From positions 5,570,902 through 5,634,901 of the forward strand of contig NC_087076.1 of NCBI RefSeq assembly GCF_026151205.1: a stretch of 64,000 bases of DNA. The letters are read 5' to 3'. A model generated the notes under the pieces. That model was given only the letters and a program-made list of their open reading frames with translations, made no database searches and had not been told where the DNA came from. The position numbers and the translations under genes are program-made. This stretch comes from Bolinopsis microptera (lineage: Eukaryota; Ctenophora; Tentaculata; Lobata; Bolinopsidae). Shown one piece after another: positions 10,419-20,744 of the stretch. Every line of letters begins with the position of its first letter. Position 1 is the first letter of the stretch.

Positions 10419-12789
10419 TATGTTGAATGTATGAATCAGTAATCAGTATGAATCGTGGAGTGAAGATTAGGTACACCTCTGTGTAAACAGATACAGGTTA
10501 TGAAGTTTAAACATGAAGTAACATGGTGTAAACTGTAAAATGTACATAAAATCGCAGATCATAAAAGCATAAAAATAAGAAACAGAGAGGCCAACATCAC
10601 GTGTTGCTGTCACGTGGGGGCTAGAGCAGAGATAATGAGGGTTAATTACCGATTCAAAGTCCCAAATGTTTTAAACGGGTGGAAAACGGAAAATCGCGGG
10701 GTAATAATGGAACTAATAATTACTGAGTGAGGTGCTTCATAATGACTAATGATCCTCATCGATAAAGAATTTAAAAAGAGTATAGAATAAATAGTTACGG
10801 AAAAATGCTAGGATAAACAGGAGATTAAAGATGATTATAGGCACACGGGGACAGAATGTGCATAAGTTTGACTGTCGTCGACAAGAGGACGAGTAAGATT
10901 TGAACAAAAGGAGGAGAAAATTGCTACAAAATTAGATTAGCCCCCTCGAGGGTGCCATGTCGGCAGTATTGAGGTGTGTGAATTGTGATTATTGAATAAA
11001 TCAAGGACTGACTGAGTGAACTAAACGTGAACAAGCTCCAAATGATGAGCTATTCGGACAACGATCTTTAAAGTTACTCAAAGAAACGAAAAATAACGAA
11101 ACAGGTGGAGTCTAAGATGACAACATGAAGGGTTGCTGTAATTGTAAAAACACCTCTAAGGATGACACAGCGCCGTGCAACCCAATGCAAAACATCACTT
11201 AACTAGTTAAGAACAAGTAAGGTAACATCTTACATAAAAAACAACACAAAAAGCTACAGACTTTTATAAAATACCACAAAAGTCACAATAATGCAGAACA
11301 AAACTACAAAAAACCTGCAGAGTGGCTGATAGAAAAGCGATCAGCTCCAAGAGATTGATTTAATGTGTAATAAGGTAACCTCAAGATCTGGGCAATGAAA
11401 AGAGGGTATAATACTATAATACCAAACATGTCCATGAAAGTGTAAACATGGGAGGACTCAAGGACTGTCCGTGAATGGAATAAAAGTGAAATGGTTCTAG
11501 ATTGTGTGATGATTCAGGAAAATGGATTGAACAGAAACTTATACAAACGAAAGGAAAAATAGAACGAAATATAATGAAAGGACGTTGTAACAGTGCGTGC
11601 CCCTAAAAATGACACAGACAATGACAATAACTAATAAGACGTCAGAGAAGATACGGAAGATAAAGATTTGAAATTCCATAGCATAGTATAGGAGATATCC
11701 CAAAGGATAAGAATAGGAGATAAAATGGGTTATAGATAGGAATTAAAAGATATGAACTTAAATTCAACAACAAGCAGTACTGGCAGCAAAATTGATAACT
11801 GGTATGAACTGTTAAATTACTGGATAACACGAAATGAAACATTGCTATAAATATAATATGGTGTTCAAACTGAAAGGATGATTTTAAAAAGTTGTGAATG
11901 ATAATGTTTTTTACTTTTTTACAATTTTGAAGTATCGTTAAAATTTCGAAATTTTTGGGTCGTGACACCAAACCAAAACTGGAGACTCGACTTTCTGTTT
12001 CGTAGTAGCTCTGGCATGTGTGACAGAATTCCTTTATCATTTGTGGATTTCTCATCTCCATCCAAGATATGATTGATGCGCGTAAAGCTGTCTCATAGCA
12101 TAGTGCAAATACAAGGCCAAAATTGCGCTCTCTAAGTGAAGTCTATTGAGACTAATTATATAGAGAGAGCCAAATCGAGGAGCAGTGAAAATTTAAACAC
12201 ACGAAAATTTACAAATTAGAACTCCTCTTATATGGCTATAATAAGTATAGCAATATATATTATATATAGTATAGCTGTTATAACCATATATTGTTTATTA
12301 CCTACTTTACAGCTTGGCAACATTTTGTCCTGCTATAATATAATAGAGTTGTAATCAGAATGATGTAAAACTTTTTCAGTTGATGTCATGGGTAGCATTG
12401 CAGACAGCCATCACTGAATCAACGTTGGAGGGGAGAAGGGAGTGTTGGTAGATGTTGAAGGGTTGGAACTTGGATCTGCCGAAAAAAGGGTTAATGTTGT
12501 TTGTAGAGCTAGAGCTGGAGGGGTCGGATCTTAGAAGGAACTCGTGAAGGGGAGGGTGGGGGGAGGGTTCTCCTGGGACAGTTGAAGTAAAGCCTAAAGG
12601 GGTAGAGAAATTGGCTGCTGCAGCCAGATAAAGTTTATGTGAAACCTAGATCAGTGAGCAAATGATCTTAACCTGGTAACAGAGTTGAGAGAAAATGGAG
12701 AAACGAAAAATGAACACCATTTTATGAAGAATTGTAAAGTTCGCAGTAAAACTACATCGGTAAAAGACATAAACATCTGCCTTCGAAAC
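10419..12789. other. Non-coding interval with AT palindrome
   Basis: No gene supported. An imperfect AT-rich palindrome of about 66 bp lies at 12229-12294 (TATATGGCTATAATAAGTAT against its partner). The 139-codon minus-strand frame at 11642-12061 is Leu/Tyr/Ile-rich with no recognisable domain. Confidence 0.4.
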
Positions 12790-14450
12790 GGGAGCAGGAC
12801 TATTGAGCGGAGGACTGTTGAGCGTAGGACTGTAGGTCGGTGAAGGTCGGAAGTAGGACTGTAGAGCGGTGTCAAATCGCCAGGGTAGGACTCTAGAGCG
12901 GCCGCCCTTATAGATCTCACAACATGAGGACTTTAGAGCGGTACGATCCTAAAATGAGGACTGTAGAGCGGTGGACTGTTGAGCGGTGGACTGTAGGCCG
13001 GTGAAGGTCGGAAGTAGGACTGTAGAGCGGCCCTCCCTTATAGATCCCATAACATGAGGACTCTAGAGCGGTACCCTCCTATGAGTATTGCTGAAAGCAC
13101 AGTGTAAGGCCTACACGGACCGCCTCTAACTAGCCAATCCCTGTTTACATGCCGTGTAGCAGAGGACTAGAAAGAGCTAAACTAGTAAGCGGGGCATAGC
13201 CAATACACTATACTCCCATCATTGAGTATATTACCAACCAAAAGGAAAATTTCCTTGTGTTTGGAATCTACCAAGACGAAAGTTGTACAATCCAGCGAAA
13301 TTCATCTATAACATGATGACTCTATAGCGGTTGAAAATTTGAAGATTGAACACTCAACGAAGCTAAGTTATACATTGTAACTCGTGATTGATTATGGTCA
13401 TGACATTCTAGGATGATAACTTGATTAAAGAGTCATGGAGTTGATGAACATTTTCATTATAAATATTTCATTACTAATATTATAGTTTATCTTTATTTAA
13501 GATTATTGGTCGGTCTCAACGTCTTCCAAAAAAGACTGTTAACACTCTGCATATGTTAATGTAGGTAGTTGTAGAAGAGGAGTAGGAATCGAATTTGATA
13601 TACGAAAACTGGATACTCCGTGATATTTATACCATACCTTCGAAATCCTAACAAGATATCGCACTTCGATGGGATCTGATCTGAATCAGTCCCGTCACCA
13701 GATTGATGAACATGAGATATCCTTAGTAGGCGCTAAAGCGTCAGGCGATGCGATCCTCATTCCTAAATGATCTGCACGAACTTGATCGGTACTCTGCTTA
13801 GCGAAATCACATTGATACGAACAGTTCACTAAAATACCGAAGACACGTTTTACATTGTTGAGTAGCAGGGGAATATTTCAATCATTTGGAAGACGTTGAG
13901 ACCGACCAATAATCTTAAATTAAGTTACATGTTATAGATGAATTTCGCTGGATTGTACAACTTTCGTCTTGGTAGATTCCAAACACAAGGAAATTTTCCT
14001 TTTGGTTGGTAATATACTCAATGATGGGAGTATAGTGTATTGGCTATGCCCCGCTTACTAGTTTAGCTCTTTCTAGTCCCCTGCTACACGGCATGTAAAC
14101 AGGGATTGGCTAGTTAGAGGCGGTCCGTGTAGGCCTTACACTGTGCTTTCAGCAATACTCATAGGAGGGTACCGCTCTAGAGTCCTCATGTTATGGGATC
14201 TATAAGGGAGGGCCGCTCTACAGTCCTACTTCCGACCTTCACCGGCCTACAGTCCACCGCTCAACAGTCCACCGCTCTACAGTCCTCATTTTAGGATCGT
14301 ACCGCTCTAAAGTCCTCATGTTGTGAGATCTATAAGGGCGGCCGCTCTAGAGTCCTACCCTGGCGATTTGACACCGCTCTACAGTCCTACTTCCGACCTT
14401 CACCTACCTACAGTCCTACGCTCAACAGTCCTCCGCTCAATAGTCCTACA
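12790..14450. mobile_element. 1.66-kb foldback element with motif arrays
   Basis: The 11-bp direct repeat GCCTTCGAAAC flanks it (12779-12789, 14451-14461). The arms, about 12790-13316 and 13930-14450, are inverted copies. An inner pair (ATTATTGGTCGGTCTCAACG at about 13501 and its complement near 13900) extends the palindrome, so the left arm carries about 175 bp (13317-13490) absent from the right. Each arm holds about 11 copies of AGGACTNTAGAGCGG-like words. Mirrored short frames in the arms are by-products. Subterminal motif arrays of this kind are typical transposase-binding regions. Confidence 0.75.
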
Positions 14451-16565
14451 GCCTTCGAAACAATGTATAAACAATTTCAGTGCGGGAATAATTAAGAAAA
14501 ATAAGAAATAAAAACCAGGCCACTTTTACCCACTAATATTAATAACAAATGACTCATCAGATTTATGGAGAATTTAAATGTGGTCCCCATTGTAAAATGT
14601 GTAACTACGTGTAACTATAACTGATCACTGAATGATAAGTCTGCTTATCTTGTCACATATTTCCGGGTTACACGGCTGATAAGACATCTGTACAGTACAT
14701 CTGGGACATATACTTATAGTGGTTTAAATATCATTACACGGCACAATTTAGGATGAAATTAATAGTGTTTAAATTAGGGTGCTCATTGTAGCCATTCTTA
14801 CAGAGGTTAGCGCTTATTATCGCTAACTGCCTTGTTGCGCCAGCTAGCGCTAACTAGCGCTTGTCTCCTGATAGTATCGAGATTCGAGCCCACAGTTAGC
14901 GCTAGTTTTAAGTGTGGGCTGTTCGATAAAATCATTGAAAATTATCATACAGTTATTCCCCATTACAATGTGGGAGCTGTAAGAGGGGGGGGGGGTCGAC
15001 CAGGATCGGAATTTTGTCCCGGCCGGGACCAGGATGAAACTGAAATCCCGGCCGGGACCGGGATCAGCTTAAACCAGGCCGGGACCGGGATTTTCACGAT
15101 ATTTCTATGTTGAAATGGAATATTTTAAGCATGACAACATTGATATCAACATCGTTATATCTTCGGATAAAGATGAGCCTGAAATCTAATCAATCCTTCG
15201 AGTTTCGATTTTCATTTCGATTAGTTCGTTTCATTTGTCTAAGTCAAAGTAATAAAATATGATCGAAGCTAAATTGGATTAAACAGATCGAAATCCCGGC
15301 CAAAACGGTAATCCCGGCCGGGACCGGGACAAAAACGCCAAATCGAGCTCTGCTGTTGTGAATTTAAAGAATTTAAAGGCTCGAGTAAGAGCACTAAATT
15401 ACTTGCTAATCTGCAGCTTGCTGGTCTATATCCTGATCCCATGAATCACGACAATGTCAAAGACGTTAACAAATTTAAGACCGATAAATGAATAAAATAA
15501 AGCTATGTAACGGAAGTCGGAACAAAAACATAACTTCCGTCGGAGCATTAACGTGATTAGGCTACAGACACAGGACCGTCAAAAAACATTCCAAAGAACA
15601 GAGGAGGAGAAAGATGACACAGTTATAAAGCTGTGACTAAAGCGAAGTCTCCCAGTGGTGAATGCGGGCTACAAAACAAGTCACATGATTACAGTTACAC
15701 AAGGTTTTCTATTCGGAGGCTTAACAATTTACGTACTCTACTTCGACAACTAAAGTTCAACAGAGATCACCCTTGTTGAACTAGAGTACAGGTAGCGTAA
15801 TCTAGTTCGCCAGATTCGAACTTTAGGGTTTGTTGAAATACAGTAAGTTTCAAACTATGAAACTAGGGTACGTGTCGTACTAGAGTACTTGTAACCGTCC
15901 TCAGCTTACCTCTTATGATATTGTATTCTGATATTATAGTGGCTAAGTTCCATTCTGCTCTGACTCGGTGTTGAATCCTTGTCAAGTTATCAGAATGTTC
16001 GAGTTAGCAACTAAGTCCACGTTACTAGCGGGAATGTGGAACAGTGTAGTATATCCTGTGGTAAGAGAAAGTGTTAAAGTTATCATCTTTATTGTCTAAC
16101 CAAATTCTGCAGAATGGAGATATGTGAACATCCTGTGGGAACAATCGAAATAGCAGCTCCGCTATGTGAAAATCATAAAATAATATCCTAAATAGGTATT
16201 TGCAAATACAAGTAACTGCAAAACGTTAACTAAATACATCTCAACAACTCCAGGAACATCATTGTACAAAGCAGCTACCTTTATCTCTATGTATGTAATC
16301 TCTGATGACGATTTGTTCCGGCTGAATCTCTTCCAAAATAACCCATCCTGCTGAAATCAAAAGGTGAGTAATTTGAGAAAATTGTGCACCAACCAGAAAT
16401 CTGTACCATGGTATCATTGGTAATTAATAGTACTAATTAGTAATAATTAATAATTCAGATATCAAATGTATTTCTGCTCATTCTTTTAACACATTGTAAT
16501 ATAAGCAACATTATTAATATGATCATTCCTAAAACTTGTACAGTTTTGGCCGAAATGAGTTATTT
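14451..16565. other. Non-coding interval with CCCGGCCGGGA cluster
   Basis: At 14803-14905 there are four or five AGCGCTAA/TTAGCGCT dyads. At about 14985-15340 lie a G13 run and seven CCCGGCCGGGACCGGGAT-like words, the left one beginning GTCGACCAGGATCGG. The same word family bounds the MITE at 51867-52158, so this is probably a diverged relative. The rest (15346-16565) shows only short repeats such as GTTGAACTAGAGTAC near 15780. Confidence 0.45.
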
Positions 16566-17705
16566 CTAGGGTCTAGGGTGAATATTCATATCTCTTTTGA
16601 GGTGTGATTTACGAGCTGCTGCATACGGACAATCTGAACATTTGAACGGTTTCTCTCCGGAGTGAGTACTCATATGTCTTTTAAGGTCTGATTTCGAAGC
16701 TGCTGCATACGAACAATCTGAACATTTAAATGGTATCTCTCCGGAGTGAGTCATCATATGTACTTTGAGTTGGTATTTCTGAGATGCTGTATAGGAACAA
16801 TTTGAACATTTAAATGCTTTCTCTCCGGAGTGAGTCATCATATGTCTGTTAAGGTTTGATTTCAGACCTGCTGCATACGAACAATCTGGACATTTGAATA
16901 GTTTCTCTCCGGAGTGAGTTATCTTATGTACTTTGAGTTGGGATTTCTGAGATGCTGTATAGGAACAATCTGAACATTTGAATGATTTCTCTCCGGAGTG
17001 AGTCATCAGATGTCTTGTGAGGTGTGATTCAAATGCTGTTGCATAAAGACAATCTGAACATTTGAATGATTTCTCTCCGGAGTGAGTTGTTAAGTGATAT
17101 TGAAGAGCTCTTTTTCGTGTAGTTAAATATGAACAGTCAGGACATTTCAACTGCTTTTCACTAGCAAGAGTATTTCCAGAAGAATTGGGAATCTCCTGAG
17201 AAACGGTAGAATTGTCTGATTTATTACTGATCCCAGATCCTGTATTATCACTGTCATTTTGAAATTCAGCACATCGTGGTCTTTTTCGTTTGCTAGAATT
17301 ATTAAAGTGATCATTGATATGCTTTATAAAACTGTCCTCCTCCAGAAATTTTCCCCCACAAACTGAGCAGAGAAAACCTCCAGCCCCTCCATTGAATTCA
17401 CTCATCTCAGTTTTTACTTCTGATTTAAGAACATCACATTTATTTTGAACACAAGAACCATCTTGTTCTGTAACAGAACCATTTTCATGAACAGGACCTC
17501 CAGCAAACTCATGTAACAAACTGTGCTCCTCATCTTGTACTCGTAGGTCAGGCTTATAATGACGTTCCCTGATATGTTCTAGGAAATACTTCTCGTAGAA
17601 AAGTTGTTCACCACATGCTGGACACAGAAAACCGCCAGTTTTGCTTCTCAAATCCTCTTCTTCGGCCTTCACTTCGGTCTTTATAATTATGTGAGAACAT
17701 GACAT
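16566..17705 (-). CDS. C2H2 zinc-finger protein, nine fingers (379 aa)
   Basis: Probable nuclear DNA-binding protein. Finger 1 is C28/C31/H44/H49 and finger 2 is C113/C116/H129/H133. An acidic/Ser-rich linker with basic KRKRPR (139-144) follows, then seven tandem fingers at a strict 28-residue period from C188 to H376, joined by SGEK linkers. Finger 9 has Asp372 in place of the first zinc-binding His. Possible SUMO sites (IKTE 8-11, VKAE 12-15, VKTE 97-100) fit a transcriptional repressor, but that is inference. ATG 17705 is the first in frame. No intron is apparent. A paralogue of the tandem array lies at 24095-24886. DNA targets cannot be read from sequence alone. Confidence 0.9.
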   Translation of the reverse strand: MSCSHIIIKTEVKAEEEDLRSKTGGFLCPACGEQLFYEKYFLEHIRERHYKPDLRVQDEEHSLLHEFAGGPVHENGSVTEQDGSCVQNKCDVLKSEVKTEMSEFNGGAGGFLCSVCGGKFLEEDSFIKHINDHFNNSSKRKRPRCAEFQNDSDNTGSGISNKSDNSTVSQEIPNSSGNTLASEKQLKCPDCSYLTTRKRALQYHLTTHSGEKSFKCSDCLYATAFESHLTRHLMTHSGEKSFKCSDCSYTASQKSQLKVHKITHSGEKLFKCPDCSYAAGLKSNLNRHMMTHSGEKAFKCSNCSYTASQKYQLKVHMMTHSGEIPFKCSDCSYAAASKSDLKRHMSTHSGEKPFKCSDCPYAAARKSHLKRDMNIHPRP

Positions 17706-18646
17706 CTGAAGAGTATTCAGGATTAATTAATAAATACATTCAGGTTGAACTGGAAATCAGTAATAATTCAGGAGTGCCGTGTATCAATCATAATTTTAGT
17801 ATTATACAATGTTTTATATTATTAGGTTTCAATGGTTGCATTATATATAGTAACTCGGACAATTGTAGAAATGGAAACTACTTGTACAATTGAATTTACA
17901 GTACAATGGAAACGTCAATCCGTATTGAGTATTGCTACTAAAAAATCATACAAATATCTTAACCTTCAATAAAAAAGAGTTAAATCCAACATGATACAAA
18001 CAGGACAATATTATGTAAATATAAGTTGATCTATAATATCTCTAATACAATAAAAGCTGGCAGATAGTTCATTGTAACTTTGTAATACTCATTTAAATCA
18101 ATCATATAATGATTTGAAAAGTTGAAAGGACCTATGTACACATACGCCCTCACATGTAAGATTAGAATTAGAATTAGAATTAGAATCAAATGTTTAATTA
18201 ATTAAGAGGGGCCTATGTATCGAATGTTGTTTTAATTGGGCATATGTCAAAATTAAATCAATTACCCCAATTAATTGAAAAGCTTCAGGAACATTTTCAG
18301 AGTGAAGGCCAGTCATTCTTTCCATTAAGGATACATAGAAATTAAATTCAAATGCCTATCCTAAAGTTAATTTCCATAAATAGGTTTTTATGCATTATAA
18401 TCTCAAAACGACTTTTTTCGACATAAGCCCTTTCTATTTCTAGGTGACGATGTGAACTCTACCCCAGATCTAGCCCATTTCTGTGTCACTTATATTCAAT
18501 CCATGGATCACATCACTAATTATACGTCACTAATTAGTGATGTAATCTGACCCCTCTTGGGGGCCGGATCAGTTTTCTGACCCAAAGTCTCCCAGTGTCT
18601 ATAGACCACCTTTCAAGTTTTTCAATCATCTAGACCACAAAGCACG
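17706..18646. other. Upstream/intergenic region of the zinc-finger gene
   Basis: No gene. A GAATTA-type hexamer microsatellite lies at about 18161-18186. A short perfect dyad, TCACTAATTAGTGA, occurs at about 18528-18541. No clear TATA element was recognised for the minus-strand gene at 17705. Confidence 0.4.
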
Positions 18647-18904
18647 ATGTCCGTCTTCGACACTGCTCTTCTGGAACTTAACTTCGACAGGTCAGATATA
18701 GAATACCAACATCCGAAACCTAATGTTCCTGTTCCTGTGAAGATTATTCGAACTATCAGAGGCGATCCACCTCCGAAATCCCCTGAGATTATCTGTGACA
18801 AAAAGGAAAATAATCCTCCTCCCTCAATCTGTAGAGTAAACAAACAACAAAATTGTGAAAAATGGAGAATGATTGAAACGCCCGATATTCATACTCATTA
18901 TTAA
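18647..18904 (+). CDS. Unrecognised 85-aa ORF upstream of the LINE
   Basis: Starts at ATG in the context AGCACGATGT. It is hydrophilic, Pro-rich in the middle (GDPPPKSPEI) and ends IHTHY. No family recognised. It lies about 280 bases before the LINE ORF1 ATG on the same strand. It could be part of an unusually long LINE 5' region, an upstream ORF, a short host exon or chance. Confidence 0.25.
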   Translation: MSVFDTALLELNFDRSDIEYQHPKPNVPVPVKIIRTIRGDPPPKSPEIICDKKENNPPPSICRVNKQQNCEKWRMIETPDIHTHY

Positions 18905-19181
18905 TCAAATGGTATAATAGATTTAAACAAAGATATCGTAAAGAACCTTTAAAATCTGAAGTTCAACTATAATTATAATTATTTCTATTAGCATAATCAT
19001 GATAATAAGTTCCCATATTTTTTCGTTCCCATATATTTTCGTTTGTAGTTTTGTTACGTGTTGAAAAACAGAGCTCCCTTATCTCTGTTTAATCGGAAAT
19101 TTTAACTGCCACTGCACTGCTACTGCACGGTGTTTGTACTTTACCTTTGTACATCTATACAAGTACAAATACACAATTGCA

Positions 19182-20744
19182 ATGGAAAAGTCTGCTCATA
19201 ACTCTGCAAAGAATCTTCTCGTCAACGGTTTATGTAAAGCTTGTTCGAATGATGAGGTTGTCAAAAGTACCGACATTGTACAGTGTTTTAGGTGTAAGGA
19301 CAGTTTTCATGCTATCAACTGTGATGAAACTTGCAATGTCAGTGCGCCCACGGTTTTTACTGCTCACCTGTCTCATGCTGTGAACAACACTTCATCTTAT
19401 GCTAAACGATTTGGTCGCTTTCTATTTATCTGTAATGATTGTAGTACTGCTGAGGAGGAAAAGAGGGCTGCTACTACCGTAGATCGGGTAGGATTGTTAG
19501 ATAATAAAATAGATGCCATAAATTTGGAGTTCAGGGAAGAGATGTCTGAACTTAAAACCTTGCTGAAGGAACAACTGTCCCAGAAACCTGAGAGAGCTCA
19601 AGAGCGATCCTCAGATCAGGTTGATTTTATGAAACAATTTGCTGAACAGTTTTCATCTTTAAAAGAAGACCTCACGAAAAATATCAATGATGTTATTGAC
19701 AATAAAGTAAACACTGTTGTAACAAAATCCGGTACTGATTCTCATAAAAAGGACGTTCTCTATTCCAGCTTGTTTACCGACTCAAACAGTTCCACACCAT
19801 CTGCTCAACCACCACATGTTCCAATTGCTCCAACACGTACACAACCTTCATCACCCGAGATTCTAATTCTGTCCCCGAAAGAAGAACAATCGGTAAATGC
19901 TGCAACAATGACGAATGTGAAAAAATTTGCTACTGATAAATTAAAGAGCAGTCAAGTAGTATTTCTCAGATGTAATGAAAACAACAAGAAAGTTTCAATT
20001 GGCTTCCCTAATGCTGAAATTCGTGATAAGGCTACTTCACTTCTCAATGATGGAAATACCTTAGATTCGTATGGATATCAGTCTAAGAATGGCAACAAAA
20101 TGCTGCCAAAAGTTACTATTTATGGTGTTTCTTCTGAAGTTCTTGACGATATAGACACTACAGCTGTAGGGAATGATGCCGATAAACTTAGGGATCTTGA
20201 AAAGAACCACTTAGTCGCCCAAATTGTGGAGAAAAACTCGTCCATCAAAGATTTGTATGAAGCAGGGCACACTATCAGTATTGTCTATCTCAATAAGATA
20301 AAACGTTTGACCAACGATAAGCAGGAACGCACAGAGCTCACTATTGGAATCAAACTATCACCATCTGTCTATAGAGTCCTCTTTAACCAACAACAAGGAT
20401 CTCTCTATTTAGGTAGTCGCAGATACAAAATAACTGATCGCTTCTACATCAAACAGTGTTATCATTGTCAAATGATTGGACACACTTCTGTTGACTGTAA
20501 TGAAGTCAAAACAAATAAACATCCTACCTGCATGTACTGTATGGGAAGTCACCGGTCTTCAGCATGCCAATTTAAGCAGAAGAAGGACAAACATGCCTGT
20601 GCTCGATGTCTGGCTTCAACACACACTAATGATGCCGAGAATTCAAGAACACATAATGCGGCAGCTTACGATTGTCCTGTGTTGGTAAGAGAAACTAAAC
20701 GTATTGCTGCTAACACTGACTTTATTTCAAAAAACGTAATGTGA
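19182..20744 (+). CDS. CR1-like LINE ORF1 protein (520 aa from ATG 19182)
   Basis: RNA-binding ORF1 of a non-LTR retrotransposon. A PHD-like C4HC3 finger lies near the N-terminus (C18, C21, C35, C38, H43, C47, C84, C87). A charged probable coiled coil (about 105-180) and a Ser/Pro/Thr-rich linker follow, then a region that may be an RRM-like fold (about 245-320). Three zinc-knuckle units close it: CYHCQMIGHTSVDC (426-439, retroviral C-x2-C-x4-H-x4-C), CMYCMGSHRSSAC (450-462) and a CARC...H...C unit (473-498). PHD plus CCHC is typical of CR1-group ORF1 proteins. I prefer ATG 19182 because the frame before it has no ATG. Confidence 0.85.
   Translation: MEKSAHNSAKNLLVNGLCKACSNDEVVKSTDIVQCFRCKDSFHAINCDETCNVSAPTVFTAHLSHAVNNTSSYAKRFGRFLFICNDCSTAEEEKRAATTVDRVGLLDNKIDAINLEFREEMSELKTLLKEQLSQKPERAQERSSDQVDFMKQFAEQFSSLKEDLTKNINDVIDNKVNTVVTKSGTDSHKKDVLYSSLFTDSNSSTPSAQPPHVPIAPTRTQPSSPEILILSPKEEQSVNAATMTNVKKFATDKLKSSQVVFLRCNENNKKVSIGFPNAEIRDKATSLLNDGNTLDSYGYQSKNGNKMLPKVTIYGVSSEVLDDIDTTAVGNDADKLRDLEKNHLVAQIVEKNSSIKDLYEAGHTISIVYLNKIKRLTNDKQERTELTIGIKLSPSVYRVLFNQQQGSLYLGSRRYKITDRFYIKQCYHCQMIGHTSVDCNEVKTNKHPTCMYCMGSHRSSACQFKQKKDKHACARCLASTHTNDAENSRTHNAAAYDCPVLVRETKRIAANTDFISKNVM
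20729..20735 (+). promoter_or_regulatory. Candidate -1 frameshift slippery site A_AAA_AAC
   Basis: In the ORF1 frame the codons are TCA AAA AAC GTA ATG TGA. The heptamer A AAA AAC (20729-20735) is in exact phase for -1 slippage, which enters the ORF2 frame as AAA AAA CGT AAT GTG. The ORF1 stop follows three codons later (20742-20744). ORF2 opens after a TGA at 20717-20719 and has no ATG before 20834, inside the endonuclease. A weak hairpin ATTAG-GTG-CTAAT lies at 20746-20758. Termination-reinitiation is the alternative. Confidence 0.55.

Noticed and set aside
11642-12061. 139-codon minus-strand frame containing CHTCQ
   Set aside because: CHTCQ recalls a retroviral-type integrase zinc-binding site, but the required upstream His pair and any DDE core are absent and the rest is low-complexity Leu/Tyr/Ile.
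18161-18190. Telomere-like repeat
   Set aside because: GAATTA-type hexamers occur only four or five times and are not TTAGGG-like; a simple microsatellite.
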